Part shown: positions 26,848 through 42,234 of the stretch, in pieces | How positions within the stretch are numbered: position 1 is the stretch's first letter | Layout: every line of letters starts with the position of its first letter | From: Cacajao melanocephalus | Lineage: Eukaryota > Chordata > Mammalia > Primates > Pitheciidae | Assembly: GCA_963573385.1 (NCBI GenBank) | Contig: CAUYLG010041348.1 | Location: forward strand, 176,252 to 240,251 | DNA: 64,000 nucleotides | Reading direction: 5' to 3' | The notes under the pieces: generated by a model | What the model saw: only the letters and a program-made list of their open reading frames with translations | The model's database searches: none | What the model was told of the DNA's origin: nothing | Translations under genes and position numbers: made by a program

Positions 26848-27455
26848 TATAGCACCTACTATGTGCCAGGCACTTCAAACACATTAACTCATTTAAGCCT
26901 TCAAACAAAGCAGATAGGCACTATTGTGCCATTATTTGCTCCCAGTACCTCTTTCTCCTGCTGCCCTTGCTCTGGATCACTGTGGGTGGCGTATACTTTC
27001 CCTACCCCACTGGAAAGTGGGTGGAAGCAGCATGCCAGTTCTGGGCCAAAGACTCAAGAAGGCATCATGTGCTTCCAGCAGCCACTCATGAGTATGACCT
27101 CTGCCCTGAAAAGAACACGCCCCGGATAGTTGCTGGTGGAGACACGTGGAGCAGACATGAACCTAAGCCACTGCCTGGAGCCCAGTCCAGCAGAGCACAC
27201 AGCCAACCCACAGGCTTGTGGATGGAAAATAACTGCTTGTGGTTGAAAGCCACTGAGCTTAGGGATTGTCTGTTACACAGCATTAGGGCAGCAATTGCTG
27301 GCTGATACAATTGGCATTTCCCATTTAACACATAAGCAAACTGAGGCCTGCAGAGGTTAAGTAACTTTTCCAAGATTATACAACTAGTAACAGATGGAAC
27401 TAGGATGCAAATCTAAGCAATCTGGCTGCAAGTCCCACTACTCTATGTTGAGTAT
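26848..27455 (-). mobile_element. MIR, split by an LTR-like insertion
   Basis: The first piece (26848-26937) reads TAGCACCTACTATGTGCCAGGC, TTAACTCATTTAAGCC, GGCACTATTGTGCC. The second (27312-27455) resumes with ACTGAGGCCTGCAGAGGTTAAGTAAC to AGTCCCACTACTC. Together they form nearly all of a reverse-strand MIR. Confidence 0.75.
26938..27311 (+). mobile_element. MaLR-like LTR inserted in a MIR
   Basis: The 374-bp insert ends GAAAGCCACTGAGCTTAGGG, CTGTTACACAGCATTAGGGC, GCTGGCTGATACA, which is the right end of older MLT1-type LTRs. Its left boundary is set by where the MIR breaks. Confidence 0.6.
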
Positions 27456-28911
27456 TAGCGTTCCCAAGCATGCTTTTATGCTTTTACTGTATGTGCTTAT
27501 CTTCCACTCTCTGCCATGTTAGCAAATTGCTTTCCAAAGTTTTCTTCCAGTCTACAGCAGGGTGTGAGATTATCTGCTACTCCACATCCTTGCTATAGTG
27601 GAGGATGCTGGTGCCCCACACAGATCCCCTTAACAGGCTGGTCCACTTCTGGCCCAGCTGCTGTGTGTGTCAGCTGCTAATGGCTTCCAGAAATCCCCTT
27701 GCTGGATAATCATCCTTGGTCGTTGGAATCCTCCATCTTGAAACTCCTGCATGATTCCAGGCCCACAGTGGGCCTCTATTCACCTATTTTGAATTGGATC
27801 CATAGGGTAGAAAAAAAAGAAAGAAGCCGCAGTCCCTCTCTTCTTACCTGGAGCCTCTCAGGCTCCAAGGCAAAGGAAGACAAGGGGAGAGGAAGAGGAG
27901 GAAGGAAGAAATGAAGGAAGGGCTCCAAGAAGGAGGAGAGTGGGGAATATACGCTTCAAAGCCGCTCCCCTGGGCTGGTAGGCTGGAGAGGGGAAATGGG
28001 CAAGCCTCCCTGGGCAGGTGATATAGAAAACCCCACGTCATCCTCTGCCGAGGAAAGCCGATTCTGCCTCCGTCATCCACTTGCCCACTTCCTCCTTCAT
28101 CTCCTTGCCTTTCTATTCCAGGGACACCTAATTCCCTGAGTCTATTCATTTCACCTTGTTTGTTCACTGTATGCATCTCCAGAGAATGTTGTCCCATGCA
28201 AAGTAGCGGTTCAGTGTTTATTGAGTGAACCAAGTGATGAAACTCACTTGGTACACACAGAGGTTTTTAATAGGAGACAAAGCCTTCATGAAAGTTCTAA
28301 ACTAATAATTCTTTCCCATGTGTTACCAAACCCTCACTTACACTCACTGCCCACAGGCACTTCCAATTATGAAATCACAGCCCATTTCCCATCACAAACC
28401 TAGTTTCTCTTTCTTTTTCCTCTCCCTGCTCATAGAGCCCTGCTCCCTCCTGTCGGTCTCTGCGATCCTGGTACCCTGGCACAGGCTCTGCTCGCCCTCT
28501 GGGCTGACTGCAACTCCCTTTCCACTTCATGCGCACATTCCTGGCAGCCATTAAAAGTCCTCTCTGTGAAACCACGAGTTCCACCCTCACCCTGCCTCTC
28601 TGCAGCCCCACCTCAGCCAAGGACTTCCTTAGAAGTAAACCCACCCCCTTGTCTTCTCCAGGCTGCTGTCACTATCATCAGCATTTCACTTCCTCTACCT
28701 CCTTCCCCTAGACACACATGCACATGCACACAAACACACACACTCTTTCATACACACACCACATGCTATGTAACCACTGAAATATATCTTCCTCTGTATT
28801 TCTGCATTTTAGATCATAGCCCCTTATACCACCTTCCCCTTCTTACAGCACTGCCTTCCTCTGGGCAGATATTGCCAACTCAGAGCCCCTTTTATTCTGG
28901 ACCATGGGCAC
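27456..28911. other. Non-repetitive region with a short (CA)n
   Basis: About 1.45 kb with pyrimidine-rich parts (28400-28710) and an imperfect CA-rich run at 28710-28760. Frames of 60-129 codons have no recognisable content. Confidence 0.4.
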
Positions 28912-29712
<801 letters not shown>

Positions 29713-30203
29713 GCACCAATTGGTACAACCCTAGTAGTTTCACAGTGCACAGCTTGGGCAGCTGTTTGTGGCAGCCCAGTTTAATGCTGTCACCATCATC
29801 TTGCTTCCTCCATCCCTTTCCCCCAGACACACACACACATAGATACCTAGATGCCTTTGCTGGTTTAAATTTGTCTATGATTCCCTTCAGTGGTTGTCTT
29901 GGTTTAGGCTCCCCCAAAAAATAGACTTTAATACTAGGAGTTGGATATAAGTAGTTTAATTGAGAGGTAACACCAGGAAACACTGATAGGGGACTGGGGA
30001 AGTGAGACCAAGAAGGGAAGGGAAGTCAGCCAATAAAGAGTGTTATTATCAAGTCACCACTGTGGGCAACTAGAGCTCAGTCCCACAGAGGAACTCTGAG
30101 GGCCAGTGTGAAACATGCCTCAGGATTACCCCACCAGAGAGGAAAGGGAACTGGGTTGTTATGCACTTACTGCCCCACAGTCATTGGCTGAGGCTATTTA
30201 AGG
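29713..30203. other. Unassigned, possibly old LTR-derived
   Basis: AGTAGTTTAATTGAGAGG, CACCAGGAAACACTG and TTGGCTGAGGCTATTTAAGG could be remnants of an old LTR, but I cannot align it to a family. Confidence 0.3.
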
Positions 30204-30214
30204 GTGTGGGAAGG

Positions 30215-30507
30215 GACCAGACATGCTGGCTCATGCCTGTAATCCCAGCAGTTTGGGACGCTGAGGCAGATGGATCACGAGGTCAGGAGTTCGAGACCAG
30301 TCTGGCCAACATGGTGAAACCCCATCTTTACTAAAAGTACAAAAATTAGTTGGGCATGGTGGCATGCACCTGTAATCCCAGCTACTCAGGAGGCTGAGGC
30401 AGGAGAACTACTTGAACCCAGGAGGCAGAGGCTGCAGTGAGCCAAGATCGCACCACTGCACTCCAGCCTGGGTGACAGGGTGAGACTCTGTCTCAAAAAA
30501 AAAAAAA
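30215..30507 (+). mobile_element. AluS-type, full length
   Basis: GACCAGACATGCTGGCTCATG start, A-run end. Exact 11-bp target duplication GTGTGGGAAGG at 30204-30214 and 30508-30518. Confidence 0.93.
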
Positions 30508-30518
30508 GTGTGGGAAGG

Positions 30519-31004
30519 CCAGCACAGACAGAACCACCTTTGTGCTTTGGAAAAAGCCTTCAGGCAAAGAGATGTGGTTTCTAGTGACAGAGCACACTGT
30601 AGTCATGAGTCCCATGTGCTGAGGCGGGTACATGTCCAATCAGCAGTGCCTCCCTCCAGAAAGGAGGCATCCCCATACCCTTGGCCTCCATACCTTTCCT
30701 GCCCAGAGTGGAAGGATGAGGGTCTCTGAGTTCTAATCCTGACACCTGAGTAGAAGTCTGTGGAATCTCATCTCAGTTTGGGTTTGTCTAGTGTTTTATC
30801 ATGATTAGATTGATGCGAGAGATGATACTGTGCCCATCTCAAGGCATCACATCAGGAAGTACATAATGTCAATATCAATTATTGCTAGTAAAACTAACCT
30901 TGATCACTTTATTAGGGTGGTATTTACTGGGTTTCTCCACTTTTATATTTTTTCCTTCTTAAAACATTTTTTTAATTTATTTATTTTAAATTTGTTTTAG
31001 TCTT
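30519..31004. other. Unassigned sequence
   Basis: Nothing recognised; AT-rich toward the right. Confidence 0.35.
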
Positions 31005-31135
31005 TTTAAAAATAGAGATGTAGTCTTGTTCCGTTGACCAGGCTGGTCTCAAACTCCTAACCTCAAGCAATCCTCCCACCTCAGCCTCTAGCCATGTGCT
31101 AGAATTACAGGCTCAAGCCACCACACCCAGGCACT
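31005..31135 (-). mobile_element. Old Alu left-arm fragment
   Basis: AATAGAGATGTAGTCTTGTTCC, GACCAGGCTGGTCTCAAACTCC, GAATTACAGGCTCAAGCCACC: a very diverged AluJ/free-left-monomer-like piece. Confidence 0.75.
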
Positions 31136-31257
31136 TTTTCCTTTATAATTAATAAATATGCTTTTAGCAGCTATCAGTGAATCTGCAACCATTATTACTG
31201 TAGGTTTACCTAATGGTGATTTTCTATTTCCCTCATTTTTAGACCTAGTTTTAAATT

Positions 31258-31385
31258 ATTTTACACTGCAGTTTCCTCATTCATAAATGGGGATGATCAT
31301 TACACCTACTTCACAGGGTCACTACGGGATTAATGAACACATATGAAAGTGTATGGCACATCACAGGTGCTCAGTAAATGTGCTT
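31258..31385 (+). mobile_element. MIR fragment
   Basis: GCAGTTTCCTCATTCATAAATGGGGATG, ATTACACCTACTTCACAGGGTC, CAGGTGCTCAGTAAATGTG: the plus-strand MIR core to 3' end. Confidence 0.8.
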
Positions 31386-31723
31386 CTTTTCCCAGCATCA
31401 CTCAGGGGAGGACTTGGGTCATCAGCCACATGCCTCAGACTCTTTTCCTGCCCTGCTTTCCTTGTTCATTGGTCTTCTCCACACCCTGATGGGGATGCTT
31501 AACTTCCACTGGAGGGGATTCCAGAGTAAAGGGTCCACACCCACACCACAGGGAGCACAATATCTCCCAGATGAGTAAACGAGGGAGTGGTCCTGAAGCT
31601 GATAGTGACCTCTCACCTGATGGGCAAAATCATAGATAATCTGTCAAAGGAAGAAGCTATCTTTGACTTAGTCCAACAGAGACCAAGAGAAGAGATGGAG
31701 GAAAGAAAAGACTTCTCAGGAAC
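31386..31723. other. Non-repetitive sequence
   Basis: Nothing recognised. Confidence 0.35.
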
Positions 31724-31932
31724 TGGCCTCCAGCCTCAGCCTCCCAAGTAGCTGGGACTACAAGCATGAGCCACCATGCCTAGCTAATTTTGTATGTGTG
31801 TGTGTGTGTTTTCTAGAAACAAGTTTCGTCATGTTGCCCGGGCTGGTCTTGAACTCCTGAGCTCAAAGCAGTCCACCTGCCTCAGCTTCCCAAAATGCTG
31901 GGATTACAGGTGTGAGCCATTGCTCCCAGCCA
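31724..31932 (-). mobile_element. Alu, truncated, with internal (TG)n
   Basis: CCAGCCTCAGCCTCCCAAG, the linker replaced by a TG run (31795-31811), TGTTGCCCGGGCTGGTCTTG, ending CCCAGCC. The right-arm tail is missing. Confidence 0.85.
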
Positions 31933-31959
31933 TAGTAAGATATTTTGAGAGAGACAGAG

Positions 31960-32193
31960 AGAGAGTACATTCACATAACTTTTATTATGGTATATTGTTA
32001 AAATTATTCTACTTTATTATTAGTTGTTGTTAATCTCTTACTGTGCCTAATTTATAAATCAAACTTTATCATATACATGAAACTTTTATGACAAAAAAAC
32101 ATGGTATATATAAGGTTTGATACTATCCATGGTTTCAGGCATCTACTGGGAATCTTGGAATGTATGCCCCATGAATAAGGGGGGACCACTGTA
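31960..32193 (+). mobile_element. MER2/Tigger-type DNA transposon end
   Basis: TTAATCTCTTACTGTGCCTAATTTATAAATC, GGTTTCAGGCATCTACTGGG, ATAAGGGGGGACCACTGTA: the right end of a Tigger-family element, immediately followed by the L1 scaffold. Confidence 0.75.
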
Positions 32194-32437
32194 TTTGGAG
32201 AAATAATAACTGAACTTCTCAAATCTGGCAAAAGACACAAACCTACAGATTAAGAGGTTGAGCAATTTCCAAACTGAATAAATCCAAAATGAACAGCAAG
32301 ATACATCATAGTCAAACTTTTGAAAACTAAAGACAAACAAAATCTTAAAAGCAGATAGAAAAAAAAGTATGCACTACCTATAAGGCGAAAATTATTGGAA
32401 TGTCAGTGGCTTTCCCCTAAAAAAAACATAGGGACCA

Positions 32438-32741
32438 GGCCAGGTATAATGGCTCATGGCTATATTCCTAGCACTTTGGGAGGCCAAGGCAGGAGGATTG
32501 CTTGAGCCCAGGAGCTCAAGACCTGTCTAGGCAAGATAGTGAGACCCCATCCCTACAAAATATTTTTAAAATTAGCCAGACATGATGGTGCATGCCTGTA
32601 GTCCTAGCAACTTAAGAGGCTGAGGCAGGAGGATTACTTGAACCCAGGAGGTAGAGGCTGCAGAGAGACAGGTTTGTGCCACTTTAATCCAGCCTGGGCA
32701 ACAGAGCAAGACCCTGTCTCTCCAAACAAACAAACAAAAAC
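32438..32741 (+). mobile_element. AluJ-type in the L1
   Basis: GGCCAGGTATAATGGCTC start, GCCCAGGAGCTCAAGACC, end CCCTGTCTCTCCAAACAAAC. High divergence suggests it is one of the first Alus to enter this L1. Confidence 0.88.
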
Positions 32742-33209
32742 CGCGTAAAACCCAGAAGAAAGTAGGATGACATTTTTCAAGTGCTGAAAGAAAAGATCTG
32801 TCAACCCAGAATCCTATATTCAGTTAAAATATCCTTCAGGAATGAAGGGGAAATCGAGACATTCTCAGATGAGGACAAGTCAGAGAATTCGTTGTCAAAA
32901 GCCCACTTTAAAAGAATGACTAAACAAAGTTCTCTAAAGAGAAAGGAAATGATAAAAGAAGAAATCTTAGAACATCAGGAAGAAAGAACAAAAGATCAAA
33001 AGTATGAGTAAATACAACAGACTTTCCTTCTCTTGAGTTTGTTTATAGATAAAGTGAAAATTATAACACTATCTTATGTGGTTCTCCATGTATGCAAAGG
33101 AAATATTTAAGACATATTGTAAATGAAGGACAGTAAAAGGTCCTAGAGGGAGGTAAAATTTCTACACTTTAATTGTAAAATGTTGATGCCAGTAGACTGT
33201 GATAATAAA

Positions 33210-33222
33210 TGTGTGTGTGCAT

Positions 33223-33266
<44 letters not shown>
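33210..33266 (+). repeat. (TG)n microsatellite
   Basis: 57 bp, a near-perfect TG run with one GCATAC interruption near the left, within the L1 scaffold. Likely polymorphic in length. Confidence 0.95.
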
Positions 33267-33270
<4 letters not shown>

Positions 33271-33324
33271 GTACCTAAAGCAATCACTATGAAAATTATA
33301 CAACGATATATACTCAAAAACATT

Positions 33325-33621
33325 GGCCAGGCATAGTAGCTCACGCTTGTAATCCCAGCACTGCAGGAGGCTAAGGCAGGCCTATCATTTGAGGTCAGGA
33401 GTTCAAGACCAGCCTGGCCAACATGGTGAAACCCCATCTCTATTAAAAATACAAAAATTAGCCAGGCATGGTGTTGGGTGTCTGTAATTCCAGCTATCAG
33501 GAGGCTGAGTCATGAGAACCACTTGAACCCAGGAGGTAGGAGTTGCAGTGAGCTGTGATCATGCCACTGCACTCCAGCCTAGACGACAGAGTTAAGACTC
33601 TGTCTCAAGAAAAAAAAAAAG
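33325..33621 (+). mobile_element. AluS-type in the L1
   Basis: GGCCAGGCATAGTAGCTC start, both arms, end CTCTGTCTCAAGAAAAA. Confidence 0.92.
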
Positions 33622-33923
33622 AGGGGGCGGGGGAAGGAAAAGGATGAAAAAAGAAACATTGTGCAAACATTAATCAAAATAAAGCAGACTTTTCCTGTTA
33701 GGTAAATAGATGTTAAAGCAAAGAAAATTATTAGAAAAAAAAAGCAACATTACATAAGGATAAAAGGGCCCATTTGCCAGGAAAGTGCAGGGATTCTAAA
33801 TGTCTATGCACCAAAAAGACCTCAAAATACAAAATGCAAAAACTGATAGAGCTGATGGAGAAATAGACAAATCCATAATTATAGGTGAAGGCTTTAACTC
33901 CATTCTCAGAAAATAATAAAACC

Positions 33924-34273
<350 letters not shown>

Positions 34274-34623
34274 TCAACAACACCATCAACCAGCAGGATA
34301 TAATTAGCATACAAATAAAGAACATTACACCCAACAATAGCAGAGCACACATTCTTTTCAGGAACTCATAGAATATTCACCAAGATAAACTATATCCTTG
34401 GCCATAAAACAAACCTCAACTAATTCAAATAACTAAAATCATACACACAGAGTATGTTTTCTGATCATAATGATTTGAAAATAGAAAACGGTAATGGAAA
34501 GGCAACATGAAAATGTCTAAACATTGGAAACTAAACACATTTCTAAATAATCCATTGGTCAAAGAAGTCTTAAGAGAACAAATAAACATGAAAATACAAC
34601 ATATTAAAATTTGTGGGATACAA

Positions 34624-34910
34624 CCGGACGTGGTGGCTTACACCTGTAATCCCAGCACTTTGGGAGGCTGAGGCCGGCAGATCACCTAAGGTCAGGAGTT
34701 CGAGACCAGCCTGACCAACATGGTGAAACCCCATCTCTACTAAAAACACAAAATACCCAGGTGTGGTGGTGCATACCTGTAATCCCAGCTCATGAGGCTG
34801 AGGTAGGAGAATCGCTTGAACTCAGAAGGCAAAGGTTGCCGTGAGCCTAGATTGCACCATTGCACTCCAGCCTGGGTGACAAGAGTGAAACTCTGTCTTA
34901 AAAAAAAAAA
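34624..34910 (+). mobile_element. AluS-type in the L1
   Basis: CCGGACGTGGTGGC start, A-tail to 34910. Exact 13-bp target duplication TGTGGGATACAAC at 34612-34624 and 34911-34923 shows simple insertion without loss of L1 sequence. Confidence 0.94.
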
Positions 34911-34970
34911 TGTGGGATACAACTAAAGCAGTGCTGAAAAGCAATTTTAAAGAACTAGATGCTTACATTA

Positions 34971-35273
<303 letters not shown>

Positions 35274-36220
35274 CTAAGCTTTTGCCTTAATGAACTAGAA
35301 AAAAAGAGAGCACAATAAACCCAAATCAAACAGAAGGAATGAAACAATAAAGAGCAAAAATCAATGGAATTGAAAATAAGAAAACAATTTGTAAAATCGA
35401 TAAGCAAGAAGCTGATTCTTCAAAAAAATTCATGAAATTTCTAAACTTTTTGCAAGACTGATAAAGATAACAAAAAGCAACGACAAATATTACCAATATC
35501 AGGAATGAAACAGGGAATATCACTTCATTTCTTCAACCATTAAAAGGATAATAAGGAAATCCCATGAAAAGCTGTATGCTCATAAATTTGACGACTCAGA
35601 AGAAATGAACCAAGTTCAATCTATCAAGCTACCAAATTTCCACCAAGGTGAAACAGACAATCTAAAAAATCCTATAGGCATTAAATACATTGCGTCTGTA
35701 ATTTAAAAGCCCCTAAGAAAAAAATCTTCAGGTCCAGATGGAATCACTGAAGACTTGTAACAAACATCTAAAGAATCAACACCAATTTTACACAATCGCT
35801 CCCAGAATATACAAGATGTGGAAAAGGCAATTCCCAAAGGTTGCATACAGCATGATTTCATTTATATAATATTTTGAAATGACAAAATTAAACAGATGGA
35901 GAACCCTCATTTGTAGTTGCCAGTTAGGGACAAGGCGGGTGGGGAGGGAGGATGCAGGTGTGATTATAAAAGGGCAGCACAAGATATCCTTGTAGTGGTT
36001 GAACTATTTTTTTATCTCAACGATGATGATGATTATATGAATCTACATATATGATAAATTGCATAGAATTAGATACACACATACACACAAGTCCTATAAA
36101 ACTAGTGAAAACGGAATAAGATTGATATACCAATGTCAGCCTCCTGGCTATGATACTATGGTATAGTTATGCAAGATGTGGGAAACTGGGTGAAGGGTAT
36201 ACAGAATTGTTCTGTATTAT

Positions 36221-36526
36221 CTCTTTTTTCTTTCTTTTTTTTTTTTTTAAGATGGAGTCTCATTCTGTCACCCAGGCTGGAGTGCAGTGGCGCAATCTTG
36301 GCTCACGGCAGCCTCCGCCTCCTGGGTTCAAGCCATTCTCTGCCTCAGCCTCCTGAGTAGCTGGGATTACAGGCACCCGCCATCGCACCTGGCTGATTTT
36401 TGTATTTTTAGTAGAGATGGGGTTTCACCATCTTGGCCAGGCTGGTCTTAAACTCCTGACCTCGTGATCCGCCCGCCTCAGCCTCCCAAAGTGCTGAGAT
36501 TACAGGCGTGAGCCACTGTGCCCGGC
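36221..36526 (-). mobile_element. AluS-type in the L1 3'UTR
   Basis: T-rich head, AAGATGGAGTCTCATTCTG, end CCACTGTGCCCGGC. Exact 13-bp target duplication TGTTCTGTATTAT at 36208-36220 and 36527-36539. It is the only minus-strand Alu of the six. Confidence 0.94.
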
Positions 36527-36629
36527 TGTTCTGTATTATTTCCTATAACTTCATGTGAATCTACCATCATCTCAAAATTGAAAGTCAATTTTAAAGAAAC
36601 TTCATTAGAAAGAAACCTAGAGGAATCTA

Positions 36630-37037
<408 letters not shown>

Positions 37038-37218
37038 AAAGGAGGGAGGGAGGGAAAGAGAGAGAGAGAGGGAGAAAGTGAGAGAGAAAGAGAGAGGGAG
37101 AAGGAAGGAAAGAAGGAAGCAAGGTAGGAAGGTAGGAAGGAAGGAAGGAAGGAGGGAGGAAGGGAGGAAGAAAGAAAGGAAGGAAGGAAAGAAAAGAAAA
37201 GAAAAGAAAGGGAGGTTG
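37038..37218 (+). repeat. Long purine tract on an Alu tail
   Basis: About 180 bp of GGGA, GA, GGAA and GAAA units with only about five pyrimidine interruptions. It abuts the 3' end of the Alu. Long purine runs of this kind can adopt triplex (H-DNA) form. Confidence 0.92.
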
Positions 37219-38006
<788 letters not shown>

Positions 38007-38087
38007 GTAAATTTAAAAATTAAATTTTCTTTAAAAAAGCAAAGAGACCCAACTGACAACACAGATAAATTTAAGACATAACATTCT

Positions 38088-38375
38088 GGCTGAGCGCAGT
38101 GGCTCACCCATGTAATCCCACCACTTTGGGAGTCCGAGGCAGGTGAATTGCTTGAGCCTAGGAGTTTGAGACCAGCCTGGGCAACATGGCAAAACTCTGT
38201 CTCTACAAAAAATACTAAAATTAGCCAGGCATGGTGGCATGTGCCTCTGGTCCCAGCTACTCGGGGATCGATTGAGCCCTAGAGGTCAAGGCTGCAGTGA
38301 GCCATAACTGTGCCACTGCACTCCAACTTGGGCTACAAGGCAAGACCTTGTCTCAAAAAAAAAAAAAAAAAAAAA
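38088..38375 (+). mobile_element. AluJ/S-type
   Basis: GGCTGAGCGCAGTGGC start, long A-tail. A 15-bp target duplication with one mismatch lies at 38073-38087 (AAGACATAACATTCT) and 38374-38388. The right arm is shortened around CTACTCGGGGATCGATTG. Confidence 0.93.
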
Positions 38376-38633
38376 GACATAACGTTCTGAATAAGAGAAC
38401 CTAAACAAATCAATTATTCTCATTATTCACAAGTTGGATTTAGCTTCCATTATATCATCCTTTGTCTTTGCTTGAATTGAGATTTGCATTAATAATTGAG
38501 GGATTGAATATGGACCATATGGGCTTGTGCTACTTAAACATTAAGTTTTACATACAAAGCACCCTTGTAAACTGTAAATACAGTGAAAATCTAAGGTAAA
38601 TGTTTTAAAAAGTGCTTTGCCGATTTTATATGT
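38376..38633. other. Unassigned AT-rich spacer
   Basis: Nothing recognised. Confidence 0.3.
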
Positions 38634-38649
38634 GAAAAGTAGCCTTTAA

Positions 38650-38788
38650 GGCCAGGTGCAGTGGCTCACGCCTGTAATCCCAGCCCTTTGGGAGGCCGAG
38701 GTGGGTTGATCACCTAAGGTCAGGAGTTTGAGACCAGCCTGGCCAACATGGAGAAACCCCATCGCTTAAAAAAAAGTAAAAAAAAAAA
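38650..38788 (+). mobile_element. Alu left arm, outer element of an Alu pair
   Basis: GGCCAGGTGCAGTGG start, stops at the middle linker after ACCCCATCGCTTAAAAAAAA. Shares one target duplication with the next Alu: GAAAAGTAGCCTTTAA at 38634-38649 and, exactly, at 39088-39103 beyond the second Alu. Confidence 0.9.
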
Positions 38789-39087
38789 GCCAGGCGCAGT
38801 GGTTTACGCCTGTAATCCCAACACTTTGGGAGGCCGAGGCAGGCGGATCATGAGGTCAAGAGATCGAGACCATCCTGGCCAACATGGTGAAACCCCGTCT
38901 CTACTAAAATCCAAAATTAGCTGGGCGTGGTGGTGCGCACCTGTAGTCCCAGCTACTCAGGAGGCTGAGGCAGGAGAATTGCTTGAACTCAGACGGTGGT
39001 GGTTGCAGTGAGCCAAGGTTGCGCCACAGCACTCCAGCCTGGCGTCTGGTGACAGAGTGAGACTCTGTCTCAAAAAAAAAAAAAAAA
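38789..39087 (+). mobile_element. AluY-like, full length, following the half Alu
   Basis: GCCAGGCGCAGTGG start, AGATCGAGACCATCCTGG typical of the Y/Sc group. An extra about 6-bp duplication sits in CCTGGCGTCTGGTGACAG near the end. Confidence 0.9.
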
Positions 39088-39103
39088 GAAAAGTAGCCTT
39101 TAA

Positions 39104-39399
39104 AATTGGCCTAATGTGAAGAAATCCAAGGCTTTCTCTCTTTATCCAACACAATGAATTTAAGAATGTATGACATATATTTGTTTCCCTTCACATACAA
39201 CAATAAAAATGTTTGGATCATGTTGGAAGTAGCTGAGGCTGCCAGTGTCTTACACATCACCCTTGGCATTCACCCCTGCACAAGGAAAGCTGCTTAATGT
39301 GAACACCTGTTGCTTTCTGCCTGAAGGCTTTTATTTCTAGCCACAGGAACATGCTTGGTTTGTGTACAGGGCAAGCCAGAAGTGCTGGAGAGAGAAGGT
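39104..39399. other. Unassigned sequence
   Basis: Nothing recognised. Confidence 0.35.
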
Positions 39400-39690
39400 C
39401 CTAAGAAGCAGTACTCAACCACTGATGGATAGGGAGTTGGTAGATAAATATCTCAGATTTTTCACTCCTTGGACTGGATAGAGCTGAGATGTGTGCTCTG
39501 CACTGGATCCCAGAGTCTCCAGGAGGGTGAGCTTGTTTCCCACAGTGGTAGCTCGAGGCTGACACACACTGTATTGGCTTCTTTCCCTTCCCTGTCTCCC
39601 TCCGCTAACTGGTGCTTCCTGAGATCACCTCCCACATAAACTACTTGCACTTGAATTCTTGTCTTAGCATCTGCTTTGGGGGAGAACTGA
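39400..39690 (+). mobile_element. LTR-like repeat, unassigned family, copy 4
   Basis: GGTAGATAAATATCTCAG near 39440, GAGATCACCTCCCACATAAACTACTTGCAC, GAATTCTTGTCTTAGCATCTGC, GGGAGAACTGAAAAC. Longest alignable copy of the five. Confidence 0.55.
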
Positions 39691-39734
39691 AAACAAGATC
39701 AGTAGTAACTGCTAGTTAGTACATCAAACCAAAT

Positions 39735-39995
39735 GCTCTGTGTTAAATGAAAGAAACCAGATCCGAAAGGCTTCATACTGTATGATTGCCTTTATCTGAC
39801 GTTTTAGAAAAGATAAGACTATAGGGATGGAGAAAAGGTCAGTGGTTGACAGAGGCTAAGGTGAAGGCAAGAGGCTGACTACAAAGAGGCAGCATGAGAG
39901 ATTTTTGGGGGGTGATGCAACTGTTCTGTAGCATGCCTGTGGAGGTAGTTACGTGACTCTGCATTTTTCAAAAGCCATTGAAAACACCATGAAGA
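39735..39995 (+). mobile_element. L1M 3'UTR fragment
   Basis: AATGAAAGAAACCAGATCC, CATACTGTATGATTGCC, TCAGTGGTTGACAGAGGC: the typical L1M 3' tail in plus orientation. Confidence 0.65.
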
Positions 39996-40054
39996 ATACA
40001 GGCCACCAAGCATAGCAGCCTTAAAGATACATAGAATTCGCTTAGCCTCTCCTT

Positions 40055-40168
40055 TTCATTTACAGAGGATAATTCTGAGATCCAGGGAGGAAAAATGACT
40101 TACCCAGATCTTATACCTACTTCGAGACTGAGCCAGGACTAAAACCCAAGCCTCAACGGTATTAGGCC
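40055..40168 (-). mobile_element. MIR fragment
   Basis: TTACAGAGGATAATTCTGAGATCC, GACTTACCCAGATCTTATACC, GAGCCAGGACTAAAACCC, reverse-strand MIR. Confidence 0.65.
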
Positions 40169-40782
40169 AGTCCTCTTTCCAACAGTAAGTGGAGTCTCTG
40201 TCTTTTATCTAATTTACCTCAAAAGTCTGTGCTCCTAACAAAAACTGGCTATAAAAATGACAAAATGACACTAGTCACTTTGGTGACGACAGTCTTTAAC
40301 ATATCTATTTCTTGAGTCTCTCTGCTCCAATCCTCTAAGTTTCATCATCTCAGCCTCATAGAGATTCCTCATCCCTCACCCCTGTGTTGGATCCCCCATT
40401 TCCCACATCTTGTGTCTTTCTCTTTGGGTTACCCCATTGGTTCGGTAGAACACATCCTTAAGTTACTTCTTAGAAAAGGAAACATGGGATGTGCATATCT
40501 GAAATTGTCTTCATTCCACTCGTTTCTTGATTGTTTCACTGTATATAGAATTCTAGATTGGAAACAATTTTTCTTCAGAATTTTGAAGATATTACTCTAG
40601 TATTCTACCTTCCAGTGTTGCTGGAACATTCCCAGTGAAGAGAAGTATGGAGCCATTCTGATTCTTAAGATTTAGTATATGACTTATTTTTTTATTTATT
40701 CAAGCTTGTGGAATCTTCTCTTTATCCTCAGGGCTGTGAAATTTCACAATTATGTGCCTTGGTTGAACTAGGCAAATGGTGA

Positions 40783-41387
<605 letters not shown>

Positions 41388-41637
41388 AGTGAGCTCTTTT
41401 GACCTGGCAATTTACGTTTTTCAGTTTGAGAAATTTTTCTTGAATTATCTCATTGATGATTTCCTTCCCTCCTTTTCTGAAATACTTTTGTTATTCAGAT
41501 GTTAAACCTTTTGGACTATTCCTCATACATTCCTCATCTTTTCTTTCTTGTTTTTCGTTATTTCGTCTTTCAGATCTATTTTCTGTGAGATATTGTAGAC
41601 ATTTTAACGAAAACATCTATAGAATTTTTAATTTCTG

Positions 41638-41663
41638 CTGTGTGTGTGTGTGTGTGTGTGTGT
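41638..41663 (+). repeat. (TG)n microsatellite
   Basis: Short uninterrupted TG run of about 13 units. Confidence 0.92.
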
Positions 41664-41733
41664 ATTTTAAAGCTTATTTTTTGTTTCCTGTCTCAAAATA
41701 GCATCTTATTCTTGTTTCATGGTTATAATATCA

Positions 41734-42054
<321 letters not shown>

Positions 42055-42234
42055 GTTTTGGTTTCTTCTAACTTGTCTTTTTCTGTTTATTTTGATTGTT
42101 AGTTTGCTTGCTTGTTTGACTTGTTTCTATTGTTATTTGTTCTCTCTCTTCCATGTTAGCAGCTTTCCTCAGATATTTGGTACTCTGGTCATCTATAGTA
42201 GATGTTATTGGTGTTCTGCCCATACCGTCAGCTG

